64,000 bases of DNA from Phaeacidiphilus oryzae TH49 (GTDB taxonomy: Bacteria; Actinomycetota; Actinomycetes; Streptomycetales; Streptomycetaceae), in the NCBI RefSeq assembly GCF_000744815.1, contig NZ_JQMQ01000005.1:1806055-1870054 (forward strand), written 5' to 3'. The translations under genes were made by a program, and so were the position numbers. Below are positions 28,718 through 37,967 of the stretch, in pieces. Numbering within the stretch: position 1 is the first letter of the stretch; every line of letters begins with the position of its first letter. The notes below the pieces were generated by a model. That model made no database searches. It was not told the origin of the DNA and worked only from the letters and a program-made list of their open reading frames with translations.

Positions 28718-28753
28718 AACGCCATTGTTGCGTAATTCACGCCGAAGGAACAA
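28717..28753 (-). promoter_or_regulatory. suf promoter with SufR-type operator
   Basis: On the minus strand TTGTTC (28748-28753) is separated by 18 bases from AACAAT (28724-28729), which ends seven bases before the sufR GTG. The inverted repeat CAAC-N6-GTTG at 28717-28730 covers the -10 box and the first base of the start codon. CAAC-N6-GTTG is the site reported for cyanobacterial SufR. Confidence 0.75.
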
Positions 28754-28886
28754 GCGCGATCAACCGGCGGCGGTGTCTCCTCGATCACGAAGGCATACCT
28801 AAGTCGACCGGCGCGAATGTCCGACGCGCGCGCCTGACCGGCCAAAACCCGATGCGGTCGGCGGCCCCGTCCGGAAGACTCGGTCC

Positions 28887-29684
28887 ATGGCCGAGACCCC
28901 CCGCGAACCACTCTGCACCCGCGATTCGCTCGCCGAGGACCTCCGTGCGCTGGGCGTGCGCCCCGGAGGCGCGCTCCTCGTCCACTCCTCGCTCAGCTCC
29001 CTCGGCTGGGTCGTCGGCGGGGCGGTCACCGCGGTCGAGGCGCTGATGGCGGCGCTCGGCGCGGCGGGCACGCTGGTCGTCCCCACCCACACCTCCGACA
29101 ACTCGGACCCCGGCGAATGGGGGAACCCGCCCGTCCCCGAGGAGTGGTGGCCAGTCATCCGCGCCCACATGCCCCCCTACGACCCGCGGATCACCCCCTC
29201 GCGAGGGATGGGCGCGATCGCGGAGACCGTCCGCACCTGGCCGGGCGCGCAGCGAAGCGCCCACCCGCAGACCTCCTTCTCGGCCCACGGCCCCCTGGCC
29301 GAGAAGATCACCGGCGGCCACGCGCTAGACTGCCGCCTCGGCGAGGACTCCCCCCTGGCCCGCCTGGAGGAGGCCGACGCCCAGGTCCTCCTCCTCGGCG
29401 CGGGCTACGACTCCTGCACCTGCTTCCACCTCGCCGAATACCGCCTCCCGCCGGACCGGCGCCGCACGGCCGAGTGCGCCTGCGCGGTCTCCGGCCCCGC
29501 CGGCCGCGCCTGGCGCACCTTCACCGACACCCGCGTCACCAGCGAGGACTTCGCCGAGCTGGGCGCCGGGTACGAAACCGCCCAGCCGGTCACCCGCGGC
29601 CGCGTCGGCGGCGCCGACTCCCGCCTGTTCCCCCTGCGGGATGCCGTCGCCTACGCCCAGGCCTGGCTCCGCGACCACCGCTGA
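28887..29684 (+). CDS. AAC(3) family N-acetyltransferase
   Basis: A 265-residue protein of the aminoglycoside 3-N-acetyltransferase fold (antibiotic_NAT). Family features are LLVHSSLSSLGWVVGG near residue 31, the TLVVPTHT strand, SRGMGAIAETVRTWPGAQRSAHP near 108-130 and LLLGAGYDSCTCFHLAEY near 170. Many chromosomal members in actinomycetes do not give clear aminoglycoside resistance, so the substrate is open. It is divergent from sufR, with only 169 bases between. Confidence 0.9.
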   Translation: MAETPREPLCTRDSLAEDLRALGVRPGGALLVHSSLSSLGWVVGGAVTAVEALMAALGAAGTLVVPTHTSDNSDPGEWGNPPVPEEWWPVIRAHMPPYDPRITPSRGMGAIAETVRTWPGAQRSAHPQTSFSAHGPLAEKITGGHALDCRLGEDSPLARLEEADAQVLLLGAGYDSCTCFHLAEYRLPPDRRRTAECACAVSGPAGRAWRTFTDTRVTSEDFAELGAGYETAQPVTRGRVGGADSRLFPLRDAVAYAQAWLRDHR

Positions 29685-29736
29685 GACCGCCCCGGGAGCG
29701 GCGCCCCAGGCGCGGATCAGGCGCGCGGGGCCTGCG

Positions 29737-29773
29737 CGCCCAGCCGACCACGGCGCCGCACCCGGCAACGGCC
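29737..29773. repeat. Half copy of the palindromic intergenic element
   Basis: This stretch matches the left half of the element at 32655-32818 (the parts around CCGACCACG and GGCGCCGCACCCGGCAACGG) but lacks the right arm. It lies after the AAC(3) gene stop. Confidence 0.6.
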
Positions 29774-29872
29774 GGCAAGCCGCCCGGCGGGGCCCGGGGC
29801 GTCGGTCCCGGAGAACGGGCCGGGGCGGGGTCGGGGAGGAAGCCCGCCGCAGGCGCGGCCCCGGACGCTTCG

Positions 29873-29878
29873 TAGACT
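29873..29878 (+). promoter_or_regulatory. -10 box of the ABC transporter genes
   Basis: TAGACT ends seven bases before the ATG at 29886, and no ribosome binding site is present, so the transcript is probably leaderless. Confidence 0.45.
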
Positions 29879-29885
29879 TCTGCGC

Positions 29886-30860
29886 ATGCAATCCGAGTCG
29901 GACCGCCCCACCCCAGCGATCCCCGCACCACGCGGCGCCGCCGACCCCGCGGTGGAGATCCGCGGTCTGACCAAGCGCTACCGCGGCAAGACCGCCGTCG
30001 ACGCCCTCGACCTGACGATCCGCCGAGGCGCCCTCACCGCCGTCCTGGGCCCCAACGGAGCCGGCAAGACCACCACCGTCGAGACCTGCGAGGGCTACCG
30101 ACGCCCCGACGCCGGCATCGTCCGCGTCCTCGGCCTCGACCCCGTCGCCGACGCCCGCGCCCTCCGCCCCCGGATCGGCGTGATGCTGCAGTCCGGCGGC
30201 GTCTACTCCGGCGCCCGCGCGGCGGAGATGCTCCACCACATGGCGAAGCTCCACGCCCACCCGCTGGACGTCCCCGCCCTGATCGAGCGGCTCGGCCTGG
30301 AGTCCTGCGGCCGCACCGGCTACCGCCGCCTCTCCGGCGGCCAGCAGCAGCGGCTCTCGCTGGCGATGGCCGTGGTCGGCCGCCCGGAGCTGGTCTTCCT
30401 CGACGAGCCCACCGCCGGCCTCGACCCGCAGGCCCGCCGCGCCACCTGGGACCTGATCCGCGACCTCCGCCGGGACGGCGTGACCGTGGTCCTCACCACC
30501 CATCTGATGGACGAGGCCGAGCAGCTCGCCGACGAGGTCGCCATCGTCGACCACGGCAAGGTGATCGCCGTCGGCTCGCCCGAGCAGCTCTGCCGCGGCG
30601 GCGCCGAGAACACCCTGCGCTTCTCCGGCCGCCCCGGCCTGGACCTCGGCGGCCTCCTCAAGGCCCTCCCCGACGGCACCGCGGTGGCCGAGCTGAGCCC
30701 CGGGAGCTACCGCGTCGAAGGGACCGTGGACCCCCAGCTGCTGGCCACCGTCACCTCCTGGTGCGTCCAGGTCGGCGTGCTGCCGGACCAGCTCGCGGTC
30801 GAGCGCCGCACCCTCGAAGACGTCTTCCTGGAACTCACCGGACGGGACCTCCGCGCGTGA
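29886..30860 (+). CDS. ABC transporter ATP-binding protein
   Basis: A 324-residue ATPase of the DrrA/antibiotic-exporter type. Walker A GPNGAGKTTT, signature RLSGGQQQRLS, Walker B LVFLDEPTAGLD and the switch TTHLMDEAEQ are intact. A C-terminal extension (about residues 230-324) is typical of this exporter group. The stop overlaps the permease start (GTGA). The pair sits between suf and the heme A genes, a placement I recall from other actinobacteria including mycobacteria, but its cargo is unknown. Confidence 0.92.
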   Translation: MQSESDRPTPAIPAPRGAADPAVEIRGLTKRYRGKTAVDALDLTIRRGALTAVLGPNGAGKTTTVETCEGYRRPDAGIVRVLGLDPVADARALRPRIGVMLQSGGVYSGARAAEMLHHMAKLHAHPLDVPALIERLGLESCGRTGYRRLSGGQQQRLSLAMAVVGRPELVFLDEPTAGLDPQARRATWDLIRDLRRDGVTVVLTTHLMDEAEQLADEVAIVDHGKVIAVGSPEQLCRGGAENTLRFSGRPGLDLGGLLKALPDGTAVAELSPGSYRVEGTVDPQLLATVTSWCVQVGVLPDQLAVERRTLEDVFLELTGRDLRA

Positions 30861-31627
30861 CCACCACCGACTTCACCCCGGCCCCCGGGGCCGCCCCGAC
30901 CGGCCGGATGCTCGCCGCCCAGACCCTCCTCGAGACCAGGATGCTGCTCAGGAACGGCGAGCAGCTGCTGCTGACCGTGGTCATCCCCACGGTCCTGCTG
31001 GTGCTGTTCTCCGCGGTGGACATCCTGCCGACGACCGGGCCGGGCCACCGGGTGGACTTCCTCGCCCCCGGGCTCCTCGCCCTCGCGGTGATGTCCACGG
31101 CCTTCACCGGGCAGGCCATCGGGACCGGTTTCGAGCGCCGCTACGGGGTCCTCAAGCGGCTCGGCGCCAGCCCCCTCCCCCGCTGGACGCTCCTCACCGC
31201 CAAGACCGGCTGCGTGCTGATCACCGAGATCCTGCAGTTCGCCCTCCTCTCGGTGATCGCCCTGGCCCTGGGGTGGCAGCCGCACGGCAACCCCGGCGCG
31301 GTGGTCCTCCTCCTGGTCCTGGGCACGGCCGCGTTCTCCGGGCTCGGCCTGCTGATGGCCGGCACCCTGCGGGCCGAGGCGACCCTGGCCGCCGCCAACC
31401 TGGTCTTCATCCTTCTCCTCCTGGCCGGCGGCGTGATCGTGCCGCTCAGCAAGTTCCCCTCGGCGGTCCGCCCGGTGCTGGACGCGCTGCCGGTCTCCGC
31501 CCTCTCCGACGGGCTCCGCGCCGTCCTCCAGCACGGTTCCGCGATGCCCTGGGGCGACCTGGGGATCCTCGCCGCCTGGGCGGTGGCCGGACTCGCCGCG
31601 GCGGCCCGGTTCTTCCGCTGGGAGTAG
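30857..31627 (+). CDS. ABC-2 type transporter permease
   Basis: A 256-residue membrane protein with about six transmembrane helices; LVLGTAAFSGLGLLMAGTL and LLLAGGVIVPLSKFP are typical of ABC-2 permeases. It partners the ATPase just upstream, with which it shares a GTGA overlap at 30857-30860. The frame is open further upstream but inside the ATPase gene. It ends 54 bases before ctaA. Confidence 0.9.
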   Translation: MTTTDFTPAPGAAPTGRMLAAQTLLETRMLLRNGEQLLLTVVIPTVLLVLFSAVDILPTTGPGHRVDFLAPGLLALAVMSTAFTGQAIGTGFERRYGVLKRLGASPLPRWTLLTAKTGCVLITEILQFALLSVIALALGWQPHGNPGAVVLLLVLGTAAFSGLGLLMAGTLRAEATLAAANLVFILLLLAGGVIVPLSKFPSAVRPVLDALPVSALSDGLRAVLQHGSAMPWGDLGILAAWAVAGLAAAARFFRWE

Positions 31628-31668
31628 CCGCCGGCCACCCCGTACACAAGATCCGTAGGTCCGCGACC

Positions 31669-31674
31669 TAGAAT
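31669..31674 (+). promoter_or_regulatory. -10 box of ctaA
   Basis: TAGAAT ends seven bases before the GTG start of ctaA, which has no ribosome binding site. This again suggests a leaderless transcript, independent of the ABC genes. Confidence 0.5.
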
Positions 31675-31681
31675 CTGCCGG

Positions 31682-32647
31682 GTGCGTACCCCTTTCTCCT
31701 GGCTCGCCGCCCATTGGACCGCATCGGACCGTGTGGTCCGGTGGACCGCCTTCGCGGCGCTGGTGATGAGCATCGTCGTGGTGGTGACCGGCGGCGCCGT
31801 CCGGCTGAGCGGCTCCGGCCTCGGCTGCCCGACCTGGCCGACCTGCACGGGTGACCACCTGGCCAACACCCCGGCGATGGGCATCCACGGCGTCATCGAG
31901 TTCGGCAACCGGCTGCTGACCGACGTCCTCTGCGTGGTGGTCGGGCTGGCGATCATCGCCGCCCGCTGCGGCAGGCCGTGGCGGCGCAGCCTCACCAGGC
32001 TGGCCTGGGCCCAGTTCTGGATGATCGTCTTCGACGCGGTCTGGGGCGGCATCGTCGTCCTGGCGAAGCTCAACCCGTTCCTGGTGGCGGTGCACTTCCT
32101 GGCCTCGCTGGCGCTGATCGCGATCGCGCTGGTGCAGTGGCAGCGCAGCCTGGAGAGCGACGAGGCGCCGGTGCGGACGGTCGGCGTGCCGGTGGTGCAG
32201 ATGACCCGGTTCCTGGTGCTGGTCACCGGCGCGCTCTGCGTCGCGGGCACGCTGGTCACCGGCTCGGGTCCGCACTCGGGCGACGGCACCGTGGTCAAGC
32301 GGATGCCGCTGGACTGGGAGAAGGTCACCCAGTTCCACGCGGACCTGGCCTTCGCGACGGTCGGTCTGGCGGTCGCGATGATCTTCGTTCTGATGGCGGT
32401 GGACGCCCCGTCGACCCCGCGGCTGCGGGCCAAGCAGTTCCTCGCGGTCCTGCTCTCCCAGGCGGTCGTCGGCTATGTGCAGTACTTCCTCCACCTGCCG
32501 GAACTGGTGGTGGGCATCCACCTCCTCGGCGCCGCGCTGGTCTGGCTGACCGCCCTCCGCCTCTACCTCTCCCTCCACACCCGCCCGGCACCGGGCGAGC
32601 TGGACCGCACCCCGGTCACCCCGCCCCGCGTGGCCGCCGAGGTCTAG
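31682..32647 (+). CDS. ctaA: Heme A synthase (COX15/CtaA)
   Basis: A 321-residue membrane protein with eight predicted helices that oxidises the C8 methyl of heme O to make heme A for the aa3-type cytochrome c oxidase. RLSGSGLGCPTWPTCTG near residue 44, FGNRLL and the heme-ligand His residues in AVHFLASLAL, KVTQFHADLAF and ELVVGIHLLGA are as expected of the family. The GTG at 31682 is taken as start. The partner ctaB lies 618 bases away on the other strand. Confidence 0.93.
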   Translation: MRTPFSWLAAHWTASDRVVRWTAFAALVMSIVVVVTGGAVRLSGSGLGCPTWPTCTGDHLANTPAMGIHGVIEFGNRLLTDVLCVVVGLAIIAARCGRPWRRSLTRLAWAQFWMIVFDAVWGGIVVLAKLNPFLVAVHFLASLALIAIALVQWQRSLESDEAPVRTVGVPVVQMTRFLVLVTGALCVAGTLVTGSGPHSGDGTVVKRMPLDWEKVTQFHADLAFATVGLAVAMIFVLMAVDAPSTPRLRAKQFLAVLLSQAVVGYVQYFLHLPELVVGIHLLGAALVWLTALRLYLSLHTRPAPGELDRTPVTPPRVAAEV

Positions 32648-32654
32648 CGGCCCC

Positions 32655-32818
32655 GCGCCGCAGCGCGAGCTGGGGGCGCGGGGAACTGCGCGGCCGACCA
32701 CGAACGGCGCCGCACCCGGCAACGGCCATCGGGTTGCAACCCAGTCTCCGTTGCCGGGTGCGGCGCCGTTCGCGCGGGCCGCGCAGTTCCCCGCGCCCCC
32801 AGCTCGCGCCTGCGGCGC
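32655..32818. repeat. Long palindromic intergenic element (copy A)
   Basis: Outer arms of about 40 bases (32655-32695 and 32777-32818) pair almost perfectly. Inner arms 32701-32725 and 32748-32772 pair perfectly over 25 bases. The centre holds GGGTTGCAACCC, itself a 12-base palindrome. It fills the 187-base gap between convergent ctaA and the next gene and could end both transcripts. A related copy lies at 47246-47410. Confidence 0.85.
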
Positions 32819-32834
32819 CGCGCCGAGGACACCG

Positions 32835-33173
32835 CTAACGCGTGCCCGCGGGCTGCCGCCCGCCCAGCTGGCTGCCGGCCATCCTGCGCCACTCGTACTC
32901 GCTGGTGCGGACCTTCGCGCCCAGCTCGCCCTCGAAGGACTCCTCCTCCTGCGCCCCCGACAGCTCGACCGCCCGCTTGGCGGTGGCGTAGTCCGGCGCC
33001 ACCTGGTCGCCCCAGGAGCCGTCCCCCGCGACCAGCGCGATCCGGGTGCCGATCGCGCCCACGTACTCCACCACGGCCTGGACCTCGCCGTGCTCACGGG
33101 CGAAAGCCCGGATGTGGCCGGCGATGCGCTCCGCCCGCCGCTCGTTGCCCTCGTTCTCGCTCATGCCGGGCAT
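32835..33173 (-). CDS. Small hypothetical protein
   Basis: A 112-residue protein with no membrane segment and no known motif I can name. It has a helical N-terminus (RRAERIAGHIRAFAREHGEV), a beta-rich middle (YVGAIGTRIALVAGDGSWG) and a charged C-terminus ending RRMAGSQLGGRQPAGTR. The ATG at 33173 has GGTGGG upstream; an in-frame ATG at 33164 gives the start MSENEGNE, which looks natural, so either may be used. It is convergent with ctaA and is followed by the palindromic element. Confidence 0.75.
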   Translation of the reverse strand: MPGMSENEGNERRAERIAGHIRAFAREHGEVQAVVEYVGAIGTRIALVAGDGSWGDQVAPDYATAKRAVELSGAQEEESFEGELGAKVRTSEYEWRRMAGSQLGGRQPAGTR

Positions 33174-33202
33174 GCTACCCACCGGTAGCCCCAAGCACGA
33201 GA

Positions 33203-33241
33203 CCGCCCCGGCACTCCCTCTGCGGAGGAGGACCGGGGCGG
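33203..33241 (-). terminator. Terminator of ctaB
   Basis: CCGCCCCGG (33203-33211) pairs with CCGGGGCGG (33233-33241), with partial inner pairing in the loop, directly after the ctaB stop. Confidence 0.7.
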
Positions 33242-33264
33242 GCCGACGAGACGGCTCAGCGCAC

Positions 33265-34206
33265 TCAGCGCAGGAACGGGTCGATCGCTATCACCACGAA
33301 CAGCAGGGTGATGTAGGTGATGGACCAGTGGAACAGCCGCATCTCCTTGAGCTTGGGGCCGACGACGCCGGCCTTCGCCCTGCTGTGCAGCTGATGGGCC
33401 TCCTTCAGCCACATCGCCCCGAAGACCGCGGCCGCGATCGGGTACAGCAGACTGGTGTGGGCGGCCGGCCAGAGCAGCAGCGAGACCAGCACCATCACCC
33501 AGCTGTAGATGACGATCTGACGGGCCACCACCAGGTTCCCGGCCACCACCGGCAGCATCGGCACCCCGGCGTTGGCGTAGTCGTCCTGCACCTTCATGGA
33601 GAGCGGCCAGTAGTGCGGCGGCGTCCAGAAGAACATCACCAGGAAGAGCACCACCGGCGCCCAGGAGAGCGAGTTCGTCACCGCCGACCAGCCGATGAAG
33701 ACCGGCATGCAGCCGGCGATCCCGCCCCAGACGATGTTCTGCGGGGTCCGGCGCTTCAGCCCCAGCGTGTAGACGAAGACGTAGAACAGCAGCGCGGCCA
33801 GCGACAGCGCCGCGGACAGCGCGTTGACCAGCACCGCGAACCACACCGTGGAGAAGACGCCCAGCGAGATGCCGAAGACCAGGCACTCCCGCGGCGAGAC
33901 CATCCCGGTGACCAGCGGCCGGTTCTCGGTCCTGTGCATCAGCGCGTCGATGTCGCGGTCGATGTACATGTTGAGGGCGTTGGCGCCGCCCGCCGAGAGG
34001 TAGCCGCCGACGACGACCTCGAGGACCAGCAGCAGGTTCGGGATCCCGCGCTGCGCCAGGAACATCACCGGGACGGTGGTGATCAGCAGCAGCTCGATGA
34101 TGCGTGGCTTGGTCAGTGCGACGAAGGCCCCGACACGGGCCGGAAACGGCCGGTGTCGCGGGGTCGCCTCGACCACCCCAGCGGGGCGGGATTCGACGGC
34201 GGTCAC
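33265..34206 (-). CDS. ctaB: Protoheme IX farnesyltransferase
   Basis: A 313-residue UbiA-type prenyltransferase that adds farnesyl to heme B to make heme O, the substrate of CtaA. The Mg-diphosphate motif is [19 protein letters not shown], the entry segment is [12 protein letters not shown], and [13 protein letters not shown] lies in the middle. It has about nine transmembrane helices. The GTG at 34206 has TGGGGTG upstream and gives a normal N-terminus; the frame is open to 34299. It is divergent from tkt. Confidence 0.94.
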   Translation of the reverse strand: MTAVESRPAGVVEATPRHRPFPARVGAFVALTKPRIIELLLITTVPVMFLAQRGIPNLLLVLEVVVGGYLSAGGANALNMYIDRDIDALMHRTENRPLVTGMVSPRECLVFGISLGVFSTVWFAVLVNALSAALSLAALLFYVFVYTLGLKRRTPQNIVWGGIAGCMPVFIGWSAVTNSLSWAPVVLFLVMFFWTPPHYWPLSMKVQDDYANAGVPMLPVVAGNLVVARQIVIYSWVMVLVSLLLWPAAHTSLLYPIAAAVFGAMWLKEAHQLHSRAKAGVVGPKLKEMRLFHWSITYITLLFVVIAIDPFLR

Positions 34207-34685
34207 GAACACCCCAGGTAGTTGAAATAGATCCGCGTACCGAGGGAGCCGGTGATGACCAGGCCCCCTGCGCGTACCACGCCACTTTAGACGTTGCACG
34301 GGTACGCCCCGTGCGCGGGGTCCCCGTGTCGGGCCGCGCCTGAGGCCGCGGCCGGAGAGCGTGGGCCCCTCGGTCGTACCCCCGGTCTCCCGCGTTCAGC
34401 AGGCGCGCGCGGCGTACTTCGGACAGGGTTGGATCGAGGCCGTGCCCAGCCGGGGGCGGCCGACCGTGAGTCGCGACCGGCGACGCGGGGAATGCGCCGA
34501 GGTGGTGGTCCGTTCCTCTGCCCGGACGATGTGTCAGCGGGCGGTAGGCTCACTGGCGCAGGGCCCCTCCGGCCCGGTTGTAGGCCGGAGGGCGGGTCAA
34601 CGTTCCGTGTGACCAGCGTCCGCCAGCGTCGACGGGGTCCGGTACACGGGGTCGAAAGACGATATGGAAGGAGCCCTGATCCAGG
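34207..34685. other. Non-coding divergent promoter region ctaB-tkt
   Basis: No credible gene is seen in these 479 bases. It must hold the promoters of ctaB and of the tkt operon. The clearest signal is GGAAT-N18-GTT at 34489-34514 towards tkt. Confidence 0.7.
34489..34514 (+). promoter_or_regulatory. SigR-type promoter (GGAAT-N18-GTT) before tkt
   Basis: GGAAT at 34489-34493 and GTT at 34512-34514 are exactly 18 bases apart, the consensus of Streptomyces sigma-R (thiol stress). A transcript from here would have a leader of about 160 bases before tkt. Confidence 0.5.
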
Positions 34686-36761
34686 GTGAGCACGACGCCG
34701 ACCAACGCGTTCGAGTGGACCGAGCTGGACCAGAAAGCCGTCGACACGGCACGGGTTCTGGCCGCGGACGCGGTGCAGAAGGTCGGGAACGGGCATCCGG
34801 GTACGGCCATGAGCCTGGCCCCCGCCGCGTACCTGATCTTCCAGCGCTTCCTCAACCACGACCCCTCCGACCCCGACTGGACCGGGCGCGACCGCTTCGT
34901 GCTGTCCCCCGGGCACACCTCGCTGACCCTCTACCTCCAGCTCTTCCTCTCCGGCTACGGCCTGACCATGGATGACCTGGAGCGCTTCCGGACCTGGGGC
35001 TCGCTGACGCCGGGCCACCCGGAGCACGGGCACACCGCCGGTGTGGAGACCACCACGGGACCGCTCGGCCAGGGCATCGCCAACGCCGTCGGCTTCGCGA
35101 TGGCCCAGCGCTACGAGCGCGGGCTGTTCGACCCGGAGGCTCCCGAGGGGGCCTCCCCGTTCGACCACACCATCTGGGCCATCGTCTCCGACGGCGACCT
35201 GGAGGAGGGCATCTCCTCCGAGGCCTCCTCGCTGGCCGGGCACCAGAAGCTGGGCAACCTGATCGCGGTCTACGACGACAACCACATCTCGATCGAGGGC
35301 GACACCGAGACCGCCTTCTCCGAGGACGTGCTGAAGCGCTACGAGGCGTACGGCTGGCACGTGCAGCGGATCGAGCCGCACCAGAACGGCGACATCGACG
35401 TCGAGGCGCTGAACAAGGCGCTGACCGCGGCCAAGGCCGAGACCGGGCGGCCGTCCATCATCGCCATGCGCACCATCATCGGCTGGCCGGCCCCGAACAA
35501 GCAGAACACCGAGTCCGCGCACGGCTCCGCGCTCGGCGCCGACGAGGTGGCCGCCACCAAGCAGGTGCTGGGCTTCGACCCGGAGCAGTCCTTCGTCATC
35601 GCCCCGGAGGTGCTGGAGCACGCCCGCAAGGTCGCCGACCGCGGCCGTGAGGCGCACGCCGCCTGGGACAAGCAGCTCTCCGAGTGGCGCTCCGCCAACC
35701 CGGAGCGGGCCGAGGACTTCGACCGGATCCGCGCCGGCGAGCTGCCGGACGGCTGGGAGAAGGCCATCCCGGTCTTCGAGACCGGTGCCTCGCTGGCCAC
35801 CCGCGCCGCCTCCGGCAAGGTGCTGCAGGCGCTCGGCCCGGTGATCCCGGAGCTGTGGGGCGGCTCCGCCGACCTGGCCGGCTCCAACAACACCACCATC
35901 GACAAGAACTCCTCGTTCCTGCCGAAGGGCAACTCGCTGCCGGGCGCCTCGCCCTACGGCCGCACGGTGCACTGGGGCATCCGCGAGCACGCCATGGGCT
36001 CGACCATGAACGGCATCGCGCTGCACGGCAACACCCGCATCTACGGCGGCACCTTCCTGGTGTTCTCCGACTACATGCGCCCGGCCGTCCGGCTGGCCGC
36101 GCTGATGAAGCTGCCGGTCACCTACGTGTGGACGCACGACTCGATCGGCGTCGGCGAGGACGGCCCGACCCACCAGCCGGTGGAGCACGTGGCCGCGCTG
36201 CGCGCCATCCCGGGCCTGAACATGGTCCGCCCGGCGGACGCCAACGAGACCGCCATCGCCTGGCGCGAGGTGCTCAAGCGGCACTCCTCCAACCCGGCCC
36301 CGCACGGCCTGGCGCTTACCCGTCAGGGCCTGCCGACGTACCCTGCGAACGAGGGCACGGCCAAGGGCGGCTATGTCCACACGGAGGCCGAGGGCGGCCA
36401 GCCGCAGGTGATCCTGATCGGCACCGGCTCCGAGCTCCAGCTCGCCGTCGAGGCGCGCGATGCCCTCCAGGCGGAGGGCATCCCGACCCGCGTGGTCTCG
36501 ATGCCGTGCGTGGAGTGGTTCGACGAGCAGGACCGCGCCTACCGGGACAGCGTCCTGCCGCCGACCGTGAAGGCCCGGGTGGCGGTCGAGGCCGCGATCG
36601 GCCTGACCTGGCACCGCTTCGTCGGTGACAGCGGCCGGATCGTGTCCCTGGAGCACTACGGCGCCTCCGCGGCCGCCGCGAAGCTCTTCGAGGAGTTCGG
36701 GTTCACCGCGGCGCATGTGGCCGCCGCGGCCCGCGAGTCCCTCGCCGACGTCAACAGCTGA
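34686..36761 (+). CDS. tkt: Transketolase
   Basis: A 691-residue thiamine-diphosphate enzyme moving two-carbon units in the pentose phosphate pathway. The cofactor motif begins SDGDLEEGISSEASS, the loop HPEHGHTAGVETTTGPLGQG is conserved, and HDSIGVGEDGPTHQPVEH is in the middle domain. The GTG at 34686 is about 12 bases after AAGGAG. It is the first gene of tkt-tal-zwf-opcA-pgl. Confidence 0.96.
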   Translation: MSTTPTNAFEWTELDQKAVDTARVLAADAVQKVGNGHPGTAMSLAPAAYLIFQRFLNHDPSDPDWTGRDRFVLSPGHTSLTLYLQLFLSGYGLTMDDLERFRTWGSLTPGHPEHGHTAGVETTTGPLGQGIANAVGFAMAQRYERGLFDPEAPEGASPFDHTIWAIVSDGDLEEGISSEASSLAGHQKLGNLIAVYDDNHISIEGDTETAFSEDVLKRYEAYGWHVQRIEPHQNGDIDVEALNKALTAAKAETGRPSIIAMRTIIGWPAPNKQNTESAHGSALGADEVAATKQVLGFDPEQSFVIAPEVLEHARKVADRGREAHAAWDKQLSEWRSANPERAEDFDRIRAGELPDGWEKAIPVFETGASLATRAASGKVLQALGPVIPELWGGSADLAGSNNTTIDKNSSFLPKGNSLPGASPYGRTVHWGIREHAMGSTMNGIALHGNTRIYGGTFLVFSDYMRPAVRLAALMKLPVTYVWTHDSIGVGEDGPTHQPVEHVAALRAIPGLNMVRPADANETAIAWREVLKRHSSNPAPHGLALTRQGLPTYPANEGTAKGGYVHTEAEGGQPQVILIGTGSELQLAVEARDALQAEGIPTRVVSMPCVEWFDEQDRAYRDSVLPPTVKARVAVEAAIGLTWHRFVGDSGRIVSLEHYGASAAAAKLFEEFGFTAAHVAAAARESLADVNS

Positions 36762-36845
36762 CGCCCCGCCAACAGACGTGCACCGCCGGGCCGCCGACCC
36801 CACAAGGCGCGACGGCCCGGCTCCCGAGAAGGAGATGAACGAAGA

Positions 36846-37967
36846 ATGACCGACGCTCTGAAGAAGCTGAGCGACGAGGGCGTGGCGATCTGGCTCGACG
36901 ACCTCAGCCGCAAGCGTCTGGAGTCCGGCAACCTGGCCGAGCTGATCCGCGAGAAGCACGTGGTCGGTGTCACCACCAACCCGACCATCTTCCAGAAGGC
37001 GATCGGCTCCGGTGACGGCTACGACCAGCAGGTGAAGGAGCTGGCCGCGCGGCGGGTCACCGCCGAGGAGGCGGTCCGCATGATCACCACCGCGGACGTC
37101 CGCGCCGCCGCCGACGTGCTCCGCCCGGTGTACGACGCCACCGACGGCCGGGACGGCCGGGTGTCCATCGAGGTGGACCCGCGGCTGGCGCACAACACCA
37201 CGGCCACCGTCGCCGAGGCCAAGCAGCTGGCCTGGCTGGTCGACCGGCCGAACACCCTGATCAAGATCCCGGCCACCAAGGCGGGCCTGCCGGCGATCGC
37301 CGAGGTCCTCGGCGAGGGCATCAGCGTCAACGTCACGCTGATCTTCTCGCTGGAGCGCTACCGCGACGTGATGGAGGCCTTCCTCACCGGCCTGGAGACG
37401 GCCAAGTCCAAGGGCATCGACCTGGCCGGCATCGAGTCGGTCGCCTCGTTCTTCGTGTCCCGGGTGGACACCGAGGTCGACAAGCGCCTGACCAAGCTCG
37501 GCTCCTCGGACGCCGAGGCCGCCAAGCGCCGGGCCGCGGTGGCCAACGCCCGCCTGGCCTACGCCGAGTACGAGAAGGTCTTCTCCTCGGACCGGTGGAA
37601 GAAGCTGGCCGAGGCCGGCGCCAAGCCGCAGCGCCCGCTGTGGGCCTCGACCGGCGTCAAGGACCCGGAGATGGACGACACCACCTACGTGGTCGAGTTG
37701 GTCGCCCCCGGCACCGTCAACACCATGCCGGAGGCCACCCTCAACGCGGTGGCCGACCACGGTGTGATCTCCGGCAACGCCGTCGAGGGCTCCTACGAGA
37801 AGGCCCAGGCCGAGATCGACGAGCTGGCCAAGCTCGGCGTCTCCTACGACGACGTGGTCCGCGTCCTCGAGGAGGAGGGCGTGGAGAAGTTCGAGGCCTC
37901 CTGGAACGAGCTGCTGGAGACCGTGGAGGACCAGCTCAAGAAGCTGGCGCCGGAGGGGGCCAAGTGA
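36846..37967 (+). CDS. tal: Transaldolase
   Basis: A 373-residue transaldolase that swaps three-carbon units between sedoheptulose-7-phosphate and glyceraldehyde-3-phosphate. The Schiff-base Lys is in [10 protein letters not shown], and [13 protein letters not shown] lies near the start, as in long actinobacterial Tal. The ATG at 36846 has AAGGAG upstream. The stop overlaps the zwf start. Confidence 0.96.
   Translation: MTDALKKLSDEGVAIWLDDLSRKRLESGNLAELIREKHVVGVTTNPTIFQKAIGSGDGYDQQVKELAARRVTAEEAVRMITTADVRAAADVLRPVYDATDGRDGRVSIEVDPRLAHNTTATVAEAKQLAWLVDRPNTLIKIPATKAGLPAIAEVLGEGISVNVTLIFSLERYRDVMEAFLTGLETAKSKGIDLAGIESVASFFVSRVDTEVDKRLTKLGSSDAEAAKRRAAVANARLAYAEYEKVFSSDRWKKLAEAGAKPQRPLWASTGVKDPEMDDTTYVVELVAPGTVNTMPEATLNAVADHGVISGNAVEGSYEKAQAEIDELAKLGVSYDDVVRVLEEEGVEKFEASWNELLETVEDQLKKLAPEGAK

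Noticed and set aside
34287-37760. A 1157-codon open frame on the minus strand across tkt and tal
   Set aside because: It is the mirror of two certain genes; long antisense frames arise from GC-rich third positions, and its product has no fold-like composition.
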